The notes beneath the pieces were generated by a model. That model was not told the DNA's origin, ran no database searches, and saw nothing but the letters and a program-made list of their open reading frames with translations. Below, in pieces: positions 1-12,690 of a DNA stretch of 64,000 bases (its first letter is position 1; every line of letters starts with the position of its first letter). A program made the position numbers and the translations under genes. The DNA comes from Microglena sp. YARC (Eukaryota; Chlorophyta; Chlorophyceae; Chlamydomonadales; Chlamydomonadaceae), in NCBI GenBank assembly GCA_022414725.1, contig CM039464.1, positions 930,001 through 994,000 of the forward strand, given 5' to 3'.

Positions 1-610
1 GGGGGTGGGAATTAATAAATTGGTTAATTGATGAATTACACACCAATACTTACCCTCATACACCCCACCAACCCAGCTTCCTAACTTGGTGTAATTTGAT
101 TTATTATTAATATAAGACACGTTCAGGTTCGTGGACCCACAAGCGAGCGACCTGCGGGGAAGGGAATTCATGAATTGGTTAATTGATGAATTGGTTAATT
201 GGTGAATTCATGAATTGGTTAATTGATGAATTACACACCAATACCTACTCCCATACACCCCACCCTCCCAGCTTCCTAACCTGGTGTAACTTGATTTATA
301 ACTAATATAAGATAAGACACGCTTAGATTCATGCACCCACAAGCGAGCAACCTGCGGGGGTGGAAGATACAAGTCATGCTGTTGGTGTTGTTGGTGATAA
401 TGGGTGTGATTATGGTGGTGGTGGTGGTGATAATGGGTGTGATTATGGTGGTGGTGGTGGTGGTGATAATAGGTGTGATTATGGTGGTGGTGGTGGTGGT
501 GGTGACGATGGTGGTGATGATTCATGGACCCACAAGCGGGCAACCTGCGGGGGTGAAAGATACAAGTCATGTTGTTGGTGATGATTCATGGACCCACAAG
601 TGAGCAACCT
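1..610 (-). repeat. Array of exon-25 5'-edge echoes of the dynein gene
   Basis: Four copies of one 3' splice site plus the first 25-40 bases of a dynein exon lie on the minus strand, with exon-like starts at 608, 544, 351 and 151. They encode VARLWVHE or close variants, which matches what follows SPTD in beta-type dynein heavy chains (ARLWxHExxRV). The copies at 351 and 151 lie in a tandem unit of about 195 bp. Each copy leaves the dynein frame after about 15 codons or fewer (the one at 151 hits TAA), so none is the full exon; the true exon 25 should lie just left of the window. Confidence 0.7.
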
Positions 611-816
611 GCAGGGAGGAGTATTAATAAATCGATTAATTACACATACACATCAACACCTCCGCCAACTGCACTAGCAGACAAACACTACACAGCAAGC
701 AACCTGCACCACCACTACAACTACTGCCGCCATCACCTGTACCACCGCCGCCACTTACAACCACTAATAAAAACAAAACACAAGTTGTTTTAAACCACCA
801 CCGCATGGTGACTCAC
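611..816. other. CCA/ACC-rich intron sequence, no gene
   Basis: This part of dynein intron 24 is rich in CCA and ACC triplets. Open frames here encode low-complexity His/Thr runs, and I see no gene-like signal. Confidence 0.6.
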
Positions 817-946
817 ATCTGTGGGGCTCTAGTAAAAGTCCTTGATCATGCGGCACATGCCCTGTGACATGTTGGATAGCTCTCGCAGGTTGCACTGGTA
901 GTGGAACTTGACTGCGGAGGGCAAGAAGTTGTTCATGACCAGCCTG
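817..946 (-). repeat. Echo of dynein exon 24 3' end, with in-frame stop
   Basis: A 130-bp near copy of the last part of exon 24 includes its donor (GAT|GTGAGT). It is downstream of the real exon in transcription order. The codon after DFY, AAG in the real exon, is TAG here (829-831), so this copy cannot replace the exon. Confidence 0.85.
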
Positions 947-1164
947 CCTACCACCACCATCACCACTAAAACAACCACCACCTGCACTACTACAACCACT
1001 ACGACAACCACCACCACCTGTGCCACCGCCGCCACAAACACAAATACTAAAACAAACAAAACACACAACGAACAGACAAAACAAAACACGACAAACAAAA
1101 CACAACAAACAAAACACAACCAACAAAACAAGTTTTCTGTCACCACCACCACATGATAACTCAC

Positions 1165-1546
1165 ATCTGTGGGGCTCTTGTAAAAGTCCTTGATCATGCG
1201 GCACATGCCTTGTGACATGTTGGATAGCTCTCGCAGGTTGAACTGGTAGTGGAACTTCACAGCGGAGGGCAAGAAGTTGTTCATGACCAGCCTGTGCAGC
1301 TCGATGGTGGCGTCGACCAGCTTGTTGGACATCTTGGCGACATCGGGGTGGAAGTCGCTGATGTGGCCGTCGATGATTTGGAAGTAGATAGAGCGTACGA
1401 TTTCAGGGGGGGGCATCTGGACAGCTAGCGTCATGAACTGCCGCTGCATGCGCGGGGTGATGTTGAAGGAGCCAGCAGTGGGGTTCATGCAAGCGCAGAA
1501 CTGGGTGTTGGTGATCTCCTTGAGCACGATCTTGATCTTGTCATAC
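1165..1546 (-). CDS. ODA4: Dynein exon 24 (AAA3 sensor region)
   Basis: Residues 2590-2717. Contains [40 protein letters not shown] and [16 protein letters not shown]. Acceptor ATCAG|GTA; donor GAT|GTGAGT. The last exon fully inside the window. Confidence 0.94.
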
Positions 1547-3962
1547 CTGATGATGAGAGGAATGGGGTTGGGGAGGGGTGGTGAAGGTTGGGGGGGTGGG
1601 AGGGGGCTGAAGGTCGGGGGTTGGGCAATAGGGGGTAGCCGGCGGTGGGGTTCATGCAAGCACAGAACTGGGTGTTGGTGATCTTCTTGAGAACAATCTT
1701 GATCTTATCGTACCTGATGAGAGGAACGGGGTTGGGGAGGGGTGGTGAGGGTTGGGGGGGTCGGGAGAGGGGTGAAGGTTGGGGTTTGGGGGCGGTGAAG
1801 GTTGGGGTTTGGGGGAGTTGGAGGGTGGTAAAGGTTGGGGTTTGGGGGGCGGTGAAGGTTGGGGTTTCGGGGGGGGGATTGCCCCCTTGTATAACGTACC
1901 AGCCATCGAAAACCAACATACCACAAAAAAACAAACCAGAAATAAAAGTACCACCAAAAACCAATCCACCAAAAAAACCAACGTACCAGCCACCGTAATC
2001 AATCTTCTGCCTCATGAGTTCGATGGCGGACTGGGTGTCGTACTTGTCGACAAAGGGCATATTCATGTCATCCACAAAGTAGACCATACGGCGCGCACCG
2101 GGGGGGCCGTAGCGCACACCTGAGGATAGGAGATTGCTTTTTGAGAAACTGAGAATCGAACATGGATGGTTGAATAAAGATTATACTGATAAACTGACTG
2201 TCTGATAAACTGACGGATGGATGGTTGGATAAAGATTAGACTGATAGACTGACTGATAAAGACTAGACTGATAAACTCTGACTCTCACTCATTCACTCGC
2301 AGCAAATCACCAGACAACACACACCAACTCGCTCACACCAACTCACCAGACTATTTCTCCAGAGGCAACTGATACACTCTTTCACAGATAAAACCCCACT
2401 GACTCTCACTCACACCAACTCACTAGACAACACACACACACAGACCAACTCGCACACACCAACTCACTAGACAACACACACACAGACCAACTCGCACACA
2501 CCGACTCACCAGACAACACACACCAACTCGCACACACCAACTCACCAGACAACACATACCAACGCTTACACACCAAATCACCAGACAACACGTACCAACT
2601 CACACACACAGCACAACTTGCACACACAGACCAACTCACCAGACAACACACACACACCAACTCACCAGACTTCTTCTCCAGAGGTTACTCCAGAATGATC
2701 TGGGCAGAGGGGGCGTCGCTGAAGGAGTTCATGTTCATAGCGAAGAAGGACATCGTTTCTGGGTCCATGTTCCTCAGGGTGTTCATCATCACTCAACTCA
2801 AACACACTGACACACCAACTCACACACACACCAACTCACCAGACTTCTTCTCCAGAGGTTGCTCCAGAATGATCTGGGCAGAGGGGGCGTCGCTGAAGGA
2901 GTTCATGTTCATAGCGAAGAAGGACATCGTCTCTGAGTCCATGTTCCTCAGGGTGTTCATCATCACCGCTGTCTTGCTGGTACCGGTGTTTCCGACAAAC
3001 ATCATGTTATGCTTGTTGGAGATGAGGGACTCTAGGAAGTAGGTCAGGCGGGTGGTCTCGACGTTGGGCACGAAGATGGAGTTGAAGTCTCCGGGGATGT
3101 ATTGGAACTTGGGAACCTTATCCTCCCAAGGCACCATGATGACCTGAGAAAGGAAGGAGACAGGATCAAAGGAAGTAGGTGAGGCGAAAGGTCCCAGGGT
3201 TGGGCACGAAGATGGAGTTTAAGTCTCCGGGGATGTACTGGAACTTGGGAACCTTATCCTCCCAAGGCACCATTATGACTTGAGTAAGGAAAGATGGAGG
3301 ATCAAAGGAAGTAGGTGAGGCAGGTGGCCCCAACGTTGGGCACGAAGATGGACTTGAAGTCTCCGGGGATGTACTGGAACTTGGGAACCTTATCCTACCA
3401 AGGCACCATTATGACTTGAGTAAGGAAAGATGGAGGATCCAAGTAAGTAGGTGAGGCGGGTGGTCCCAGCATTGGGCAGGGAGATACATAAATAGTAAGC
3501 CTTATTACAAGGCGTGAGGTTGAGGGGGGCAGCCCGTTTGCTTGAACTAAGGCCAACCACCACCACCACCATAAATAAATCCATTCATCGTGTTTACCCG
3601 CTCACCCACGTAGTAATCGAATAAATAAATAAATCCACCCATCCAGCTTACCTGCTCCTCGTCCACGTAGTAATCAAAGACAAGGCCCTTCTCTGGGAAC
3701 TGGACATTCTTCCACTCGGAGATCCACCACTTGGAGAACTGGGTACGGTAGTCGTACACCTACATGGGAGTTTTGGTGGGGTGGGTGGGTGTTGCTGTGG
3801 TGGGGCGGGTGGGGGGGAGGGGTGTTGTTGTTGGTGGTGGTGTGTGGGGGTGGTGTGTACTGGGTACGATAGTCGTACACCTACATGGAATTGTTGTTGT
3901 CGTTGGTGGGGTGGGTGTTGATGTTGGTGGGGTGGGGGAGGGGTGGTGGTGGTGGCGTGTGT

Positions 3963-3993
<31 letters not shown>

Positions 3994-6900
3994 GGGGGGG
4001 GGGGAACTGGGTACGGTAGTCGTACACCTACATGGGATTGTTATTGGTGGTGGTGGGTGGTGGTGGGGAGGGGTGTTGTTGTTGATGTTGGTCGTGTGGG
4101 GGGGGGGGGGATGTTGATGTTGATGGGGTGGGGGAGGGGTGGGGGTGGTGGTGGTAGGGTGGGTGGAGGGGTGAACTGGGTACAGTAGTCGTACACCTAC
4201 ATAGGACTGTTGGTGGGAATGGGAGAGTTGTTCGTGGTGGTGGTGTGGGTGGGTGGGGAGGGGTGTTGGTGGTGGCGTGGGGTGACTTGGTTACGGTTGA
4301 CATACACACACATGGGACAAGAATGGTGGTTTGGTGGTTGGATGGTGGTGATGTGGTGGGTGTGTGTGGTGGTGAACCTAATATTCAATTATCTGCATAG
4401 CACGAACTCCGGGCCCTCATGGGTTACAATATGTTGGGGTTCAGTCCACCAGTGCTTGTTTGGGCAAGTCCTTTTTGCCTATTTGGCTGCCCCTGGCCAG
4501 TAAAAATGCACACATACACACCTTGCCCACCAGTGCTTGTTTGGGCAAGTCCTTTTTGCCTATTTGGCTGCCCCTGGCCAGTAAAAATGCACACATACAC
4601 ACCTTGTCCACCAGCATGCATCCACCAAAGGCCCACACGCAAGCGAATACAAAGTGGTACTCAAGCAGCTTCTTGTCGGGTGGGGGGGGGGGCACCAAAA
4701 ACGCTCCCTTTAGCCTATTTGGCTACCCCTGGACTCTACATACATACATGCGTACATACACACCTTGTCCACCAGCATGCATCCACCAAAGGCCCACACG
4801 CAAGCGAATACAAAGTGGTACTCAAGCAGCTTCTTGTCGGGTGGAGGGGCACCACGCACGCACACCCTTTAGCCTATTTGGCTACCCCTGGACTCTAACA
4901 AAATACACACATACACACCTTGTCCACCAGCATGCATCCACCGAAGGCCCACACGCAAGCAAAGACAAAGTGGTACTCGAGCAGCTTCTTGTCAGGTGGG
5001 GGGGCACCACGCACGCTCTCCTTGGGAACAATACCCTCAAGGATCTTGCACAGCGTCATAGCCTGGTTGATGAGCGGCAATGGGACCACATACTTGAAGT
5101 TTCGGCGGCAGAACTCCATGGTGGGGTCGACGTAGCGGGTGAAGAGGGCAGACAGCAGGGGGCCGTATTCTGTTGCTTCCAGTTTCTCGATCCAGGAGTC
5201 AACCACGGGGCGCCAGCCCACGTCTTCTGCGTTAACGTAGATGACGCCGCCGCGAGACACGGTGGCGGGGGAGCAATGGACCATGTGGTTGATCTCGAGC
5301 AACAGGCGCATGGTGGAGGACAGGGGGATGCGCTCGTTGGACGCGAGGGTCAACATCTTGTTGTCGTCCATTACAGTGTTCATGGATTCAATCCACTCGG
5401 CATCGATGTCGCCGTCCAGCACTATCCATTGGTGCTTGATGACCTTGTTGTTGGACATGTCGCGGAAGGTGACAGACATGAGTCCCTCCTTCCACTCACG
5501 CGTGGCGGGGTGCAGGTTTCCGTAGAGTTCGTTTCGGGTGACGGCCTTGGGGTTGATGGGGCGGTAGGTGGTCTTCTCCCCCTGGGCAATCTGAGCCTTC
5601 ATAAGGGTTCTCCAGATGGCAGTCTTACCGCAGCCAGCAGGGCCCAGGAGGAAGACGGACCAACGGACAACAAAGAGCTCGCGCAATTGGGAGATTTTGA
5701 GGCAGAAGATATCGTCGGCCTGGTAGCCCAGCTCCAGGGCTGAGGCTTTCACTTGCTTCTCAAACACTACGTCAACGGCACGGGGGACCAGCTCCAGGGT
5801 CTTGGGGAACAGATCGTTCAGCAGACCCAAAAAGATGGATGTGTCGTCGGACGTCAGCTTACCCAGGTTGAAGTCACGAAGGGCTCGGAGCATGACCTTA
5901 TCCTCGGAGAGCTCGGGGGCAGCGCGCTTCATGCCACCCGCCACATACAGGGTGGTCTTAATAGCACGCAGCTTCCAGTCATAATGGCGAGACTGTGGGT
6001 GTGAAGGTGGGTGGGCGGCTGGGTGAGAAGAAGGTGGGCAAGAGGGTGTGTGGGATTAGGAGGGCTTGGTGGTTCATGCCACCCGCCGCGTACAGGGTGG
6101 TCTTGATAGCACATAGCTTCCAGTCATAATGGGGAGACTGTGTGTGGGTGGGAAGGTGGGTAGGTGTGCTGGTGGGTGGGTGGGTGGGTGGGTTGGTGGG
6201 AGTGGGACAAGTAGGGGGTGGACAGAGAGAGTCGACAGTGGAAGAAGCAGTGGAAGAATATGTGGGAAATGTGAATAATTGAAAAAAAATAAAAACATGT
6301 AAATGAATGAAACAGTTTGAGAACCTTTGAGAGCAAGTCCTCGCACAGCTTGTACAGGATGACAAACTTCCTGGATAGAATCTTGGACATCTGGAAACCC
6401 TCAGCCATAAGCATGATCTCGCAAATGAGGGCCAGATCGGGCACCACCATGGACACGGGGCGGAAGAGAGCCTTCAAGGACTCGGGCAGCTCGGCACGAC
6501 CAGGGTATCCGGGGTTCATGGTGATGAAAGCCATGACGGTGGGCTTGAGTGAGATCTCGACGTCCTCAAATAGGAACTTCTCCTTGCGCGCACGGATGGC
6601 GTCGAGCACGGTCTTGTACTGAGTGGAGCACACAGAGAGCACGGCCACGGGAATGCGGTTGAACTCGTCGAAGCAACCCCAGGCACCGGTCTGGGCCAGT
6701 CCCTTGTAGATCTTGTACAGGGAATGAAGAAATAGGGGTAATGAGGAAAATGAGGGAATGGGGTAATGAGAGAATTGAGGTACTGAGTGGAGCACATAGA
6801 GAGCACGGCCACAGGAATGCGGTTGGAACTCGTCGAAGAAACCCCAGGCACCGGTCTGGGCCAGTCCCTTGTAGATCTGTACAGGGAATCAGGAAATTGG

Positions 6901-9900
6901 GGTAATGACGAAAATGAGGGAATGGGGTAATGAGAGAATTGAGGAACTGAGTGGAGCACACAGAGAGCACGGCCACGGGAATGCGGTTGAACTCGTCGAA
7001 GCAACCCCAGGCACCAGTCTGGGCCAGTCCCTTGTAGATTTGTACATGGAATGGGGGGATGAGGGAATGAGGGAAGTAACTAACATGCATGCATACACAC
7101 CTTCTCTGCCAGCATGCATCCACCAAAGGCCCCTTCCCCCCCCACACACACGCAGCCGGATCATACCTGGCCCTTGGCCTTGTAGTCCATTTGTGCAGAG
7201 CACTTGAACCCGCAGCACTGGGTTATGCCCACTCCTCTTACGGTTGATATCTCTTTTCAAACCTTTTGACATAGATCGTTAGTACTCACTTCCCGGTAGG
7301 AAGCATTTACCCCCCCCACACACACACACGCACACCCACATCCACACACACACATGCAGCCGGACCGTACCTGGCCCATGGCCTTGTAGTCCATCTGATC
7401 CGAGCAGTTGAACACATAGCACTGGATTCCCAAGGCGCGCGCCAGATCCTTAACACTCTCTGTCTTGCCGGTTCCAGCAGGACCGGCAGGGGCACCTCCC
7501 AGCACCAGGCGCTGGGCCTGGGTGAGTGTGATGTAGCAGCGATCGGTGAGGGGCGTGATGCACAGGCATCCGCAGTTTCCGATGTACTCGTAGTTGTACA
7601 TAATCTCGGCGTCGCAGATGTTGACCTGAGAGGAGGTAGCGGCATGTCATATGATGTTGGCCAAAGGCGAGTATGGTTGGGTGGGTGTGTATGGGTGGCT
7701 GGGCCTGGGTGAGTGTGATGTAGCAGCGATCAGTTTTTTCATTTTTTTCTGGTAGTAGCGCAACTGGGACTGCCACTGGAAGCAAGAGCCGACACACACA
7801 AACATGTTTGGATGTTTCAATTTTTCCGGGTAAATTTGTTTTCACTGCCGAAGATGAGTGTGATGTAGCAGCGATCAGTTTTTTCATTTTTTTCTGGTAG
7901 TAGCGCAACTGGGACTGCCACTGGAAGCAAGAGCCGACACACACAAACATGTTTGGATGTTTCAATTTTTCCGGGTAAATTTGTTTTCACTGCTTAAGAC
8001 GGCAAGCAGCCTAGCTATATATAGCTAAGTCCAAGTCCTACCTGGGAGGCTTTGTTCTTCTCATTCTGGTAGTAGCGCAACTGGGACTGCCACTGGAAGC
8101 ATGAGCCGTCCTCAACCCTATCCTCAATCAGACGCTGAAGTACGTCACGGGCATGGACGTCGATGGTACACAAGGTGATGAGCTTCTTACGGTCCAAGTT
8201 CTTCTGGTCTTTGTTAATCTCGACGATCAGGTCACACAACTGGGAGACCTGCCTGTCCCACTCGATCTTCATGGCATCCTCGTTACCTTTGGGTTGGGGA
8301 TGGGTAAGTGGTGGGGTAGGTGAGTGGTGAGGTGGGTGAGTGGTGAGGTGGGTGAGTTTGGTTTTGCTTTTGGTATGGGGGGAAAGATCTGTAAACTACA
8401 TTTGCATGGCGGAGAAAACAACGGGAGGACAGAAATGAAACAGAAGGGAATGCATGTGAACACGATAAAAGTCAAAAACATAACACACACAAAATACCTT
8501 CCTCCAGCTCCTCGAACACATCGTTGACCTCCTGGGTGAAGAAGGTATGAGACACGATGGTGTTCTGCACACTGAACGTATCACACACACACGCAATCAC
8601 CACAGACACATCAAAAACATAACACACACACAACATACCTTCCTCCAGCTCCTCGAACGCATCGTTGACCTCCTGGGTGAAGAAGGTACGAGACACGATG
8701 GTGTTCTGCACACTGAACGTATCACACACACACACGCAATCACCACAGACACATCAAAAACAGAACGCACATACAACATACCTTCCTCCAGCTCCTCGAA
8801 CGCATCGTTGACCTCCTGGGTGAAGAACGTATGAGACACCACGATGGTGTTCTGCACACTGAACTTGTACAGCCACTGACATCGGGACTGCATCTCGCCG
8901 TAGGCAGGGATGGCCATCTTCCCCCTTTCCACACACACGCATATAAACACACACACACCACAAACAGAACAAACATACAACATACCTTCCTCCAGCTCCT
9001 CGAACGCATCGTTGACCTCCTGGGTGAAGAACGTATGAGACACCACGATGGTGTTCTGCACACTGAACTTGTACAGCCACTGACATCGGGACTGCATCTC
9101 GCCGTAGGCAGGGATGGCCATCTTCCCCCTTTCCACACACACGCATATAAACACACACACCACAAACAGAACAAACATACAACATACCTTCCTCCAGCTC
9201 CTCGAACGCATCGTTGACCTCCTGGGTGAAGAAGGTACGAGACACGATGGTGTTCTGCACACTGAACGTATCACACACACACACGCAATCACCACAGACA
9301 CATCAAAAACAGAACGCACATACAACATACCTTCCTCCAGCTCCTCGAACGCATCGTTGACCTCCTGGGTGAAGAACGTATGAGACACCACGATGGTGTT
9401 CTGCACACTGAACTTGTACAGCCACTGACATCGGGACTGCATCTCGCCGTAGGCAGGGATGGCCATCTTCCCCCTTTCCACACACACGCATATAAACACA
9501 CACACCACAAACAGAACAAACATACAACATACCTTCCTCCAGCTCCTCGAACGCATCATTGACCTCCTGGGTGAAGAACGTATGAGACACCACGATGGTG
9601 TTCTGCACACTGAACTTGTACAGCCACTGACATCGGGACTGCATCTCGCCGTAGGCAGGGATGGCCATCTTCCCCCTTTCCACACACGCATATTAACACA
9701 CACACCACAAACAGAACAAACACACAACATACCTTCTTCCAGCTCCTCAAACGCATCGTTGACCTCCTGAGTGAAGAAGGTACGGGACACCACGATGGTG
9801 TTCTGCACACTGAACTTGTACAGCCAGTGGCACCGCGACTGCATCTCATCGTAGGCAGGGATGGCCATCTTGAATTCTATGGTGAGGGCCAGCTTCATGC

Positions 9901-10594
9901 TGTCGACCACGTTCTGCAGCCAGATCTCAACGGGGCTGTGGGCAGAAGGGGTGGGGTGGGTGAGTGGTGGGGTGGGTGTGGTAAGTGGTGGGTTGGTAGC
10001 ATGGTGGAGCGGTGGGGTGGGTAAGGGGTGGGTGGTGGTGGGGTGAGTGTGGTAAGTGGTGGGGTGGTGGAGTGGGTGAGTGGTGGGGTAGGTGGGGTGA
10101 GTGGTGGAGTGGAGTGGTAGTGGTGTGTTTGGGTGGGTGAGTGGTGGGGTGGGTGAGTGAGTGGGTGGGTGAGTGGACTTACCCATCGCAGCTGCACTTT
10201 CCTCCGAAGAACTCCACATACTTGCCCTCTCCTGAGTGCATGCCAATGGCAGCCTTGCCCCCCACCCCCCACCCTCAACCCCCTTGACACGCACACACAC
10301 CCATTGAACACACAGGCAGGTGGAACTTACCCATCGCAGCTGCACTCTCCTCCAAAGAACTCCACGAACTCTCCCTCTCCTGAGTGCATGCCAATGGCAG
10401 CCTTGGTGGGCTGACCCATCTCATCCATCTTGAACGTAAGGTTGTGCACGTTGTCAAAGTTCTTGGGCAGATGGCGCAAGATGAGCTGGGGGTTGGAGCC
10501 CTTGGACAGAATGTCCAGCAAGTCAGCCGGCGCAACAAAGTAGAAGCGAGGGAAGGCGATACGCTTGGTCTCCAAGTAATCCTGCAGGGGTGGG

Positions 10595-10641
<47 letters not shown>

Positions 10642-12659
10642 ACAAATAGTATGCCTGTTGTCTCCAAGTAGTCCTGCAGGGACGGGTAAAAGATATAAAT
10701 ACATACATAAATAAATAGCATGCCTTATTATGAGGCGTGAGGTTCAGGTAACCAGCCTGTTTGCTTGCACTGGGGCCAACCACCAAAGAGGTGGGTCAAA
10801 TAAAAATGGCGAATTAGTTTTAGAGAGTTGAGGTCTGGTGTTCAAATCCCCCCACCTCCACTTAGGAAAAAGTAGTTCAATAGTCTTATGCAGCGTCGCA
10901 AGCGTACATCTATATGTCTAGATGCCTGGACTGTAACAACATACATACCTGCAGAGCCTTCTCGCACATCTCCAGCTGGGAAAGCATATTTTCTAGCCTC
11001 TCCTGGCGGCCCTCCAGGTTGCAAGCCTCCACCACATTGAGAATGTCGCCGGCGCCGCGCATCAGGTCCTTAAGGTGGTGGGTGGGGTGGGGGTGAGGGT
11101 TGGGAGGGATTTGTGTGTGTGGGGTGGGAGGGTAAGGGGGCTTCGTGTGTGTGTATGTGTGTGTGTGTGGGGGGGGGGGGGTGGGGGGGGGTAAGGGATG
11201 ATTTTGATTTTACTTAGTGCTTTCAGTGGCAGAGGAGGATGCAAGGGAGCATTCCCTTATTCGCCTCCCTCATCAACGCCGTCCCTGGAAGTCGAGGTTG
11301 ACGACGTCAAAGCGCTTGCTATCCTCAGACAACTGCACACAGATGTCGGTGGACCCCACCCTCACCACCCCCACCTTACCCCTCCCCTACCCCTTCCCAA
11401 CCCCACCCAAAAACTCCCCCACACCTCCCTAACCCATACACCATACCCCTTCCCACCCCACCAACGCGGTACCTGGAAGTCGAGGTTGACGACGTCAAAG
11501 CGCTTGCTATCCTCAGGCAGCTGCACACGGATGTCAGCGGAGCCGATGAAAATGGACTCCAGGGCCTGCCACTTCCTCTGCACGTCCTGCCAGGTGCCCA
11601 GGACACTGTCCACAGTGCCGAGGTTCTTCTGCCACTTGGACACGGCGTCCAGGAACATGGGGTTGGTCTGCACGTATTTCTGCGCAGACATGTTCTGTAG
11701 CTGCAGGTTGTCGTTCTCCAGGGCCTCGGTGATGGCGTCGTCGATTTGGATGGCGCTGATATCAGTGTCCTGGTACACAGCGACGGGTGAAGGGGTTTAG
11801 GGGATTTTAGTAGTTTGGGGAATTAAGGTTTTAGGGTTTAGTGATTCAGGTCTTGATTCAAAGGTTTAGGGTTTAGGCGGTTGTAGGGTTTGGGGCCTAC
11901 ATGGGTTTGGGGTGTAGGTAAGTTGGGGCTAACTTCAGTGGGGGCTAACTTCAGTGGGGGCTAACTTCAGTGGGGGCGAACTTCTCCATACCATTGGTGG
12001 TTGCCCCAGTGCAAGCAAACGGGCTGGCCCCCACAACCTCACGCCTCGCAATAAGGGGCACTATTTATTTATGTATCCCCGTACCTGGTACACGCCAAAG
12101 GCCAGGATCAGGCCGGCCCAAGTGTCCTCGATCTTTTTGATCTGCTTCTCGATGTTGAGCTCCTTCTGGGCGCGGTCGACAATCTCAGAGCATGCGTCCA
12201 CGTAGTTGTGCAGCTCCAGAGCGAGCAAATCACCCAGGCAGAACTTGTCGTCCATGACAAACTGTTTGCCCGTGGTTTGCATGAGAAGCTTCCAATGGCG
12301 CTCACGCATGGCCGGGTGATGCAGGTCGTTGACCAGGGGGAGGGAGGTGAGCAGGGCCTTGAGGGTCTCCTCCAGCAGACGGTACACCTACATTACATGT
12401 GCATACAAACAGTTACGTGTTTTGCCTTTCAACTTGAAGTTGAATCATCCTACATGACATATTCTTCAATCAAATTGATTTATTCTATGAGTGGGGATAT
12501 AATGGCGATCTTTTTAGCCATTTTCAGGTAATTCTGAGCATCTCATTTGGGGCCCCAACTCACCTCGTAGTCGTTGACAGCCTTGTTGAGAGTCTTGATA
12601 TCCTTGCTCGGCTTCTTGGTCTCCTCTACCAGGATACCTCACACCAGCAGCTCCTCACT

Positions 12660-12690
<31 letters not shown>

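Noticed and set aside
208..603. His-rich and Gly/Val-rich open frames at the left edge
   Set aside because: They are the two strands of a GGTGGT/ACCACC microsatellite inside a dynein intron.
8495..9669. Exon 16 copies as mutually exclusive alternative exons
   Set aside because: The long copies would begin at AG|ATG in phase 0 and end in phase 1, which does not match the phase 2 end of exon 15, and short copies lack the N-terminal part. RNA data could reopen this.
8597..10345. A 582-codon minus-strand open frame across the exon 16 array
   Set aside because: It changes the dynein frame from copy to copy and includes intron simple repeats. The true exon 16 (9,733-9,935) and exon 17 join in phase without it.
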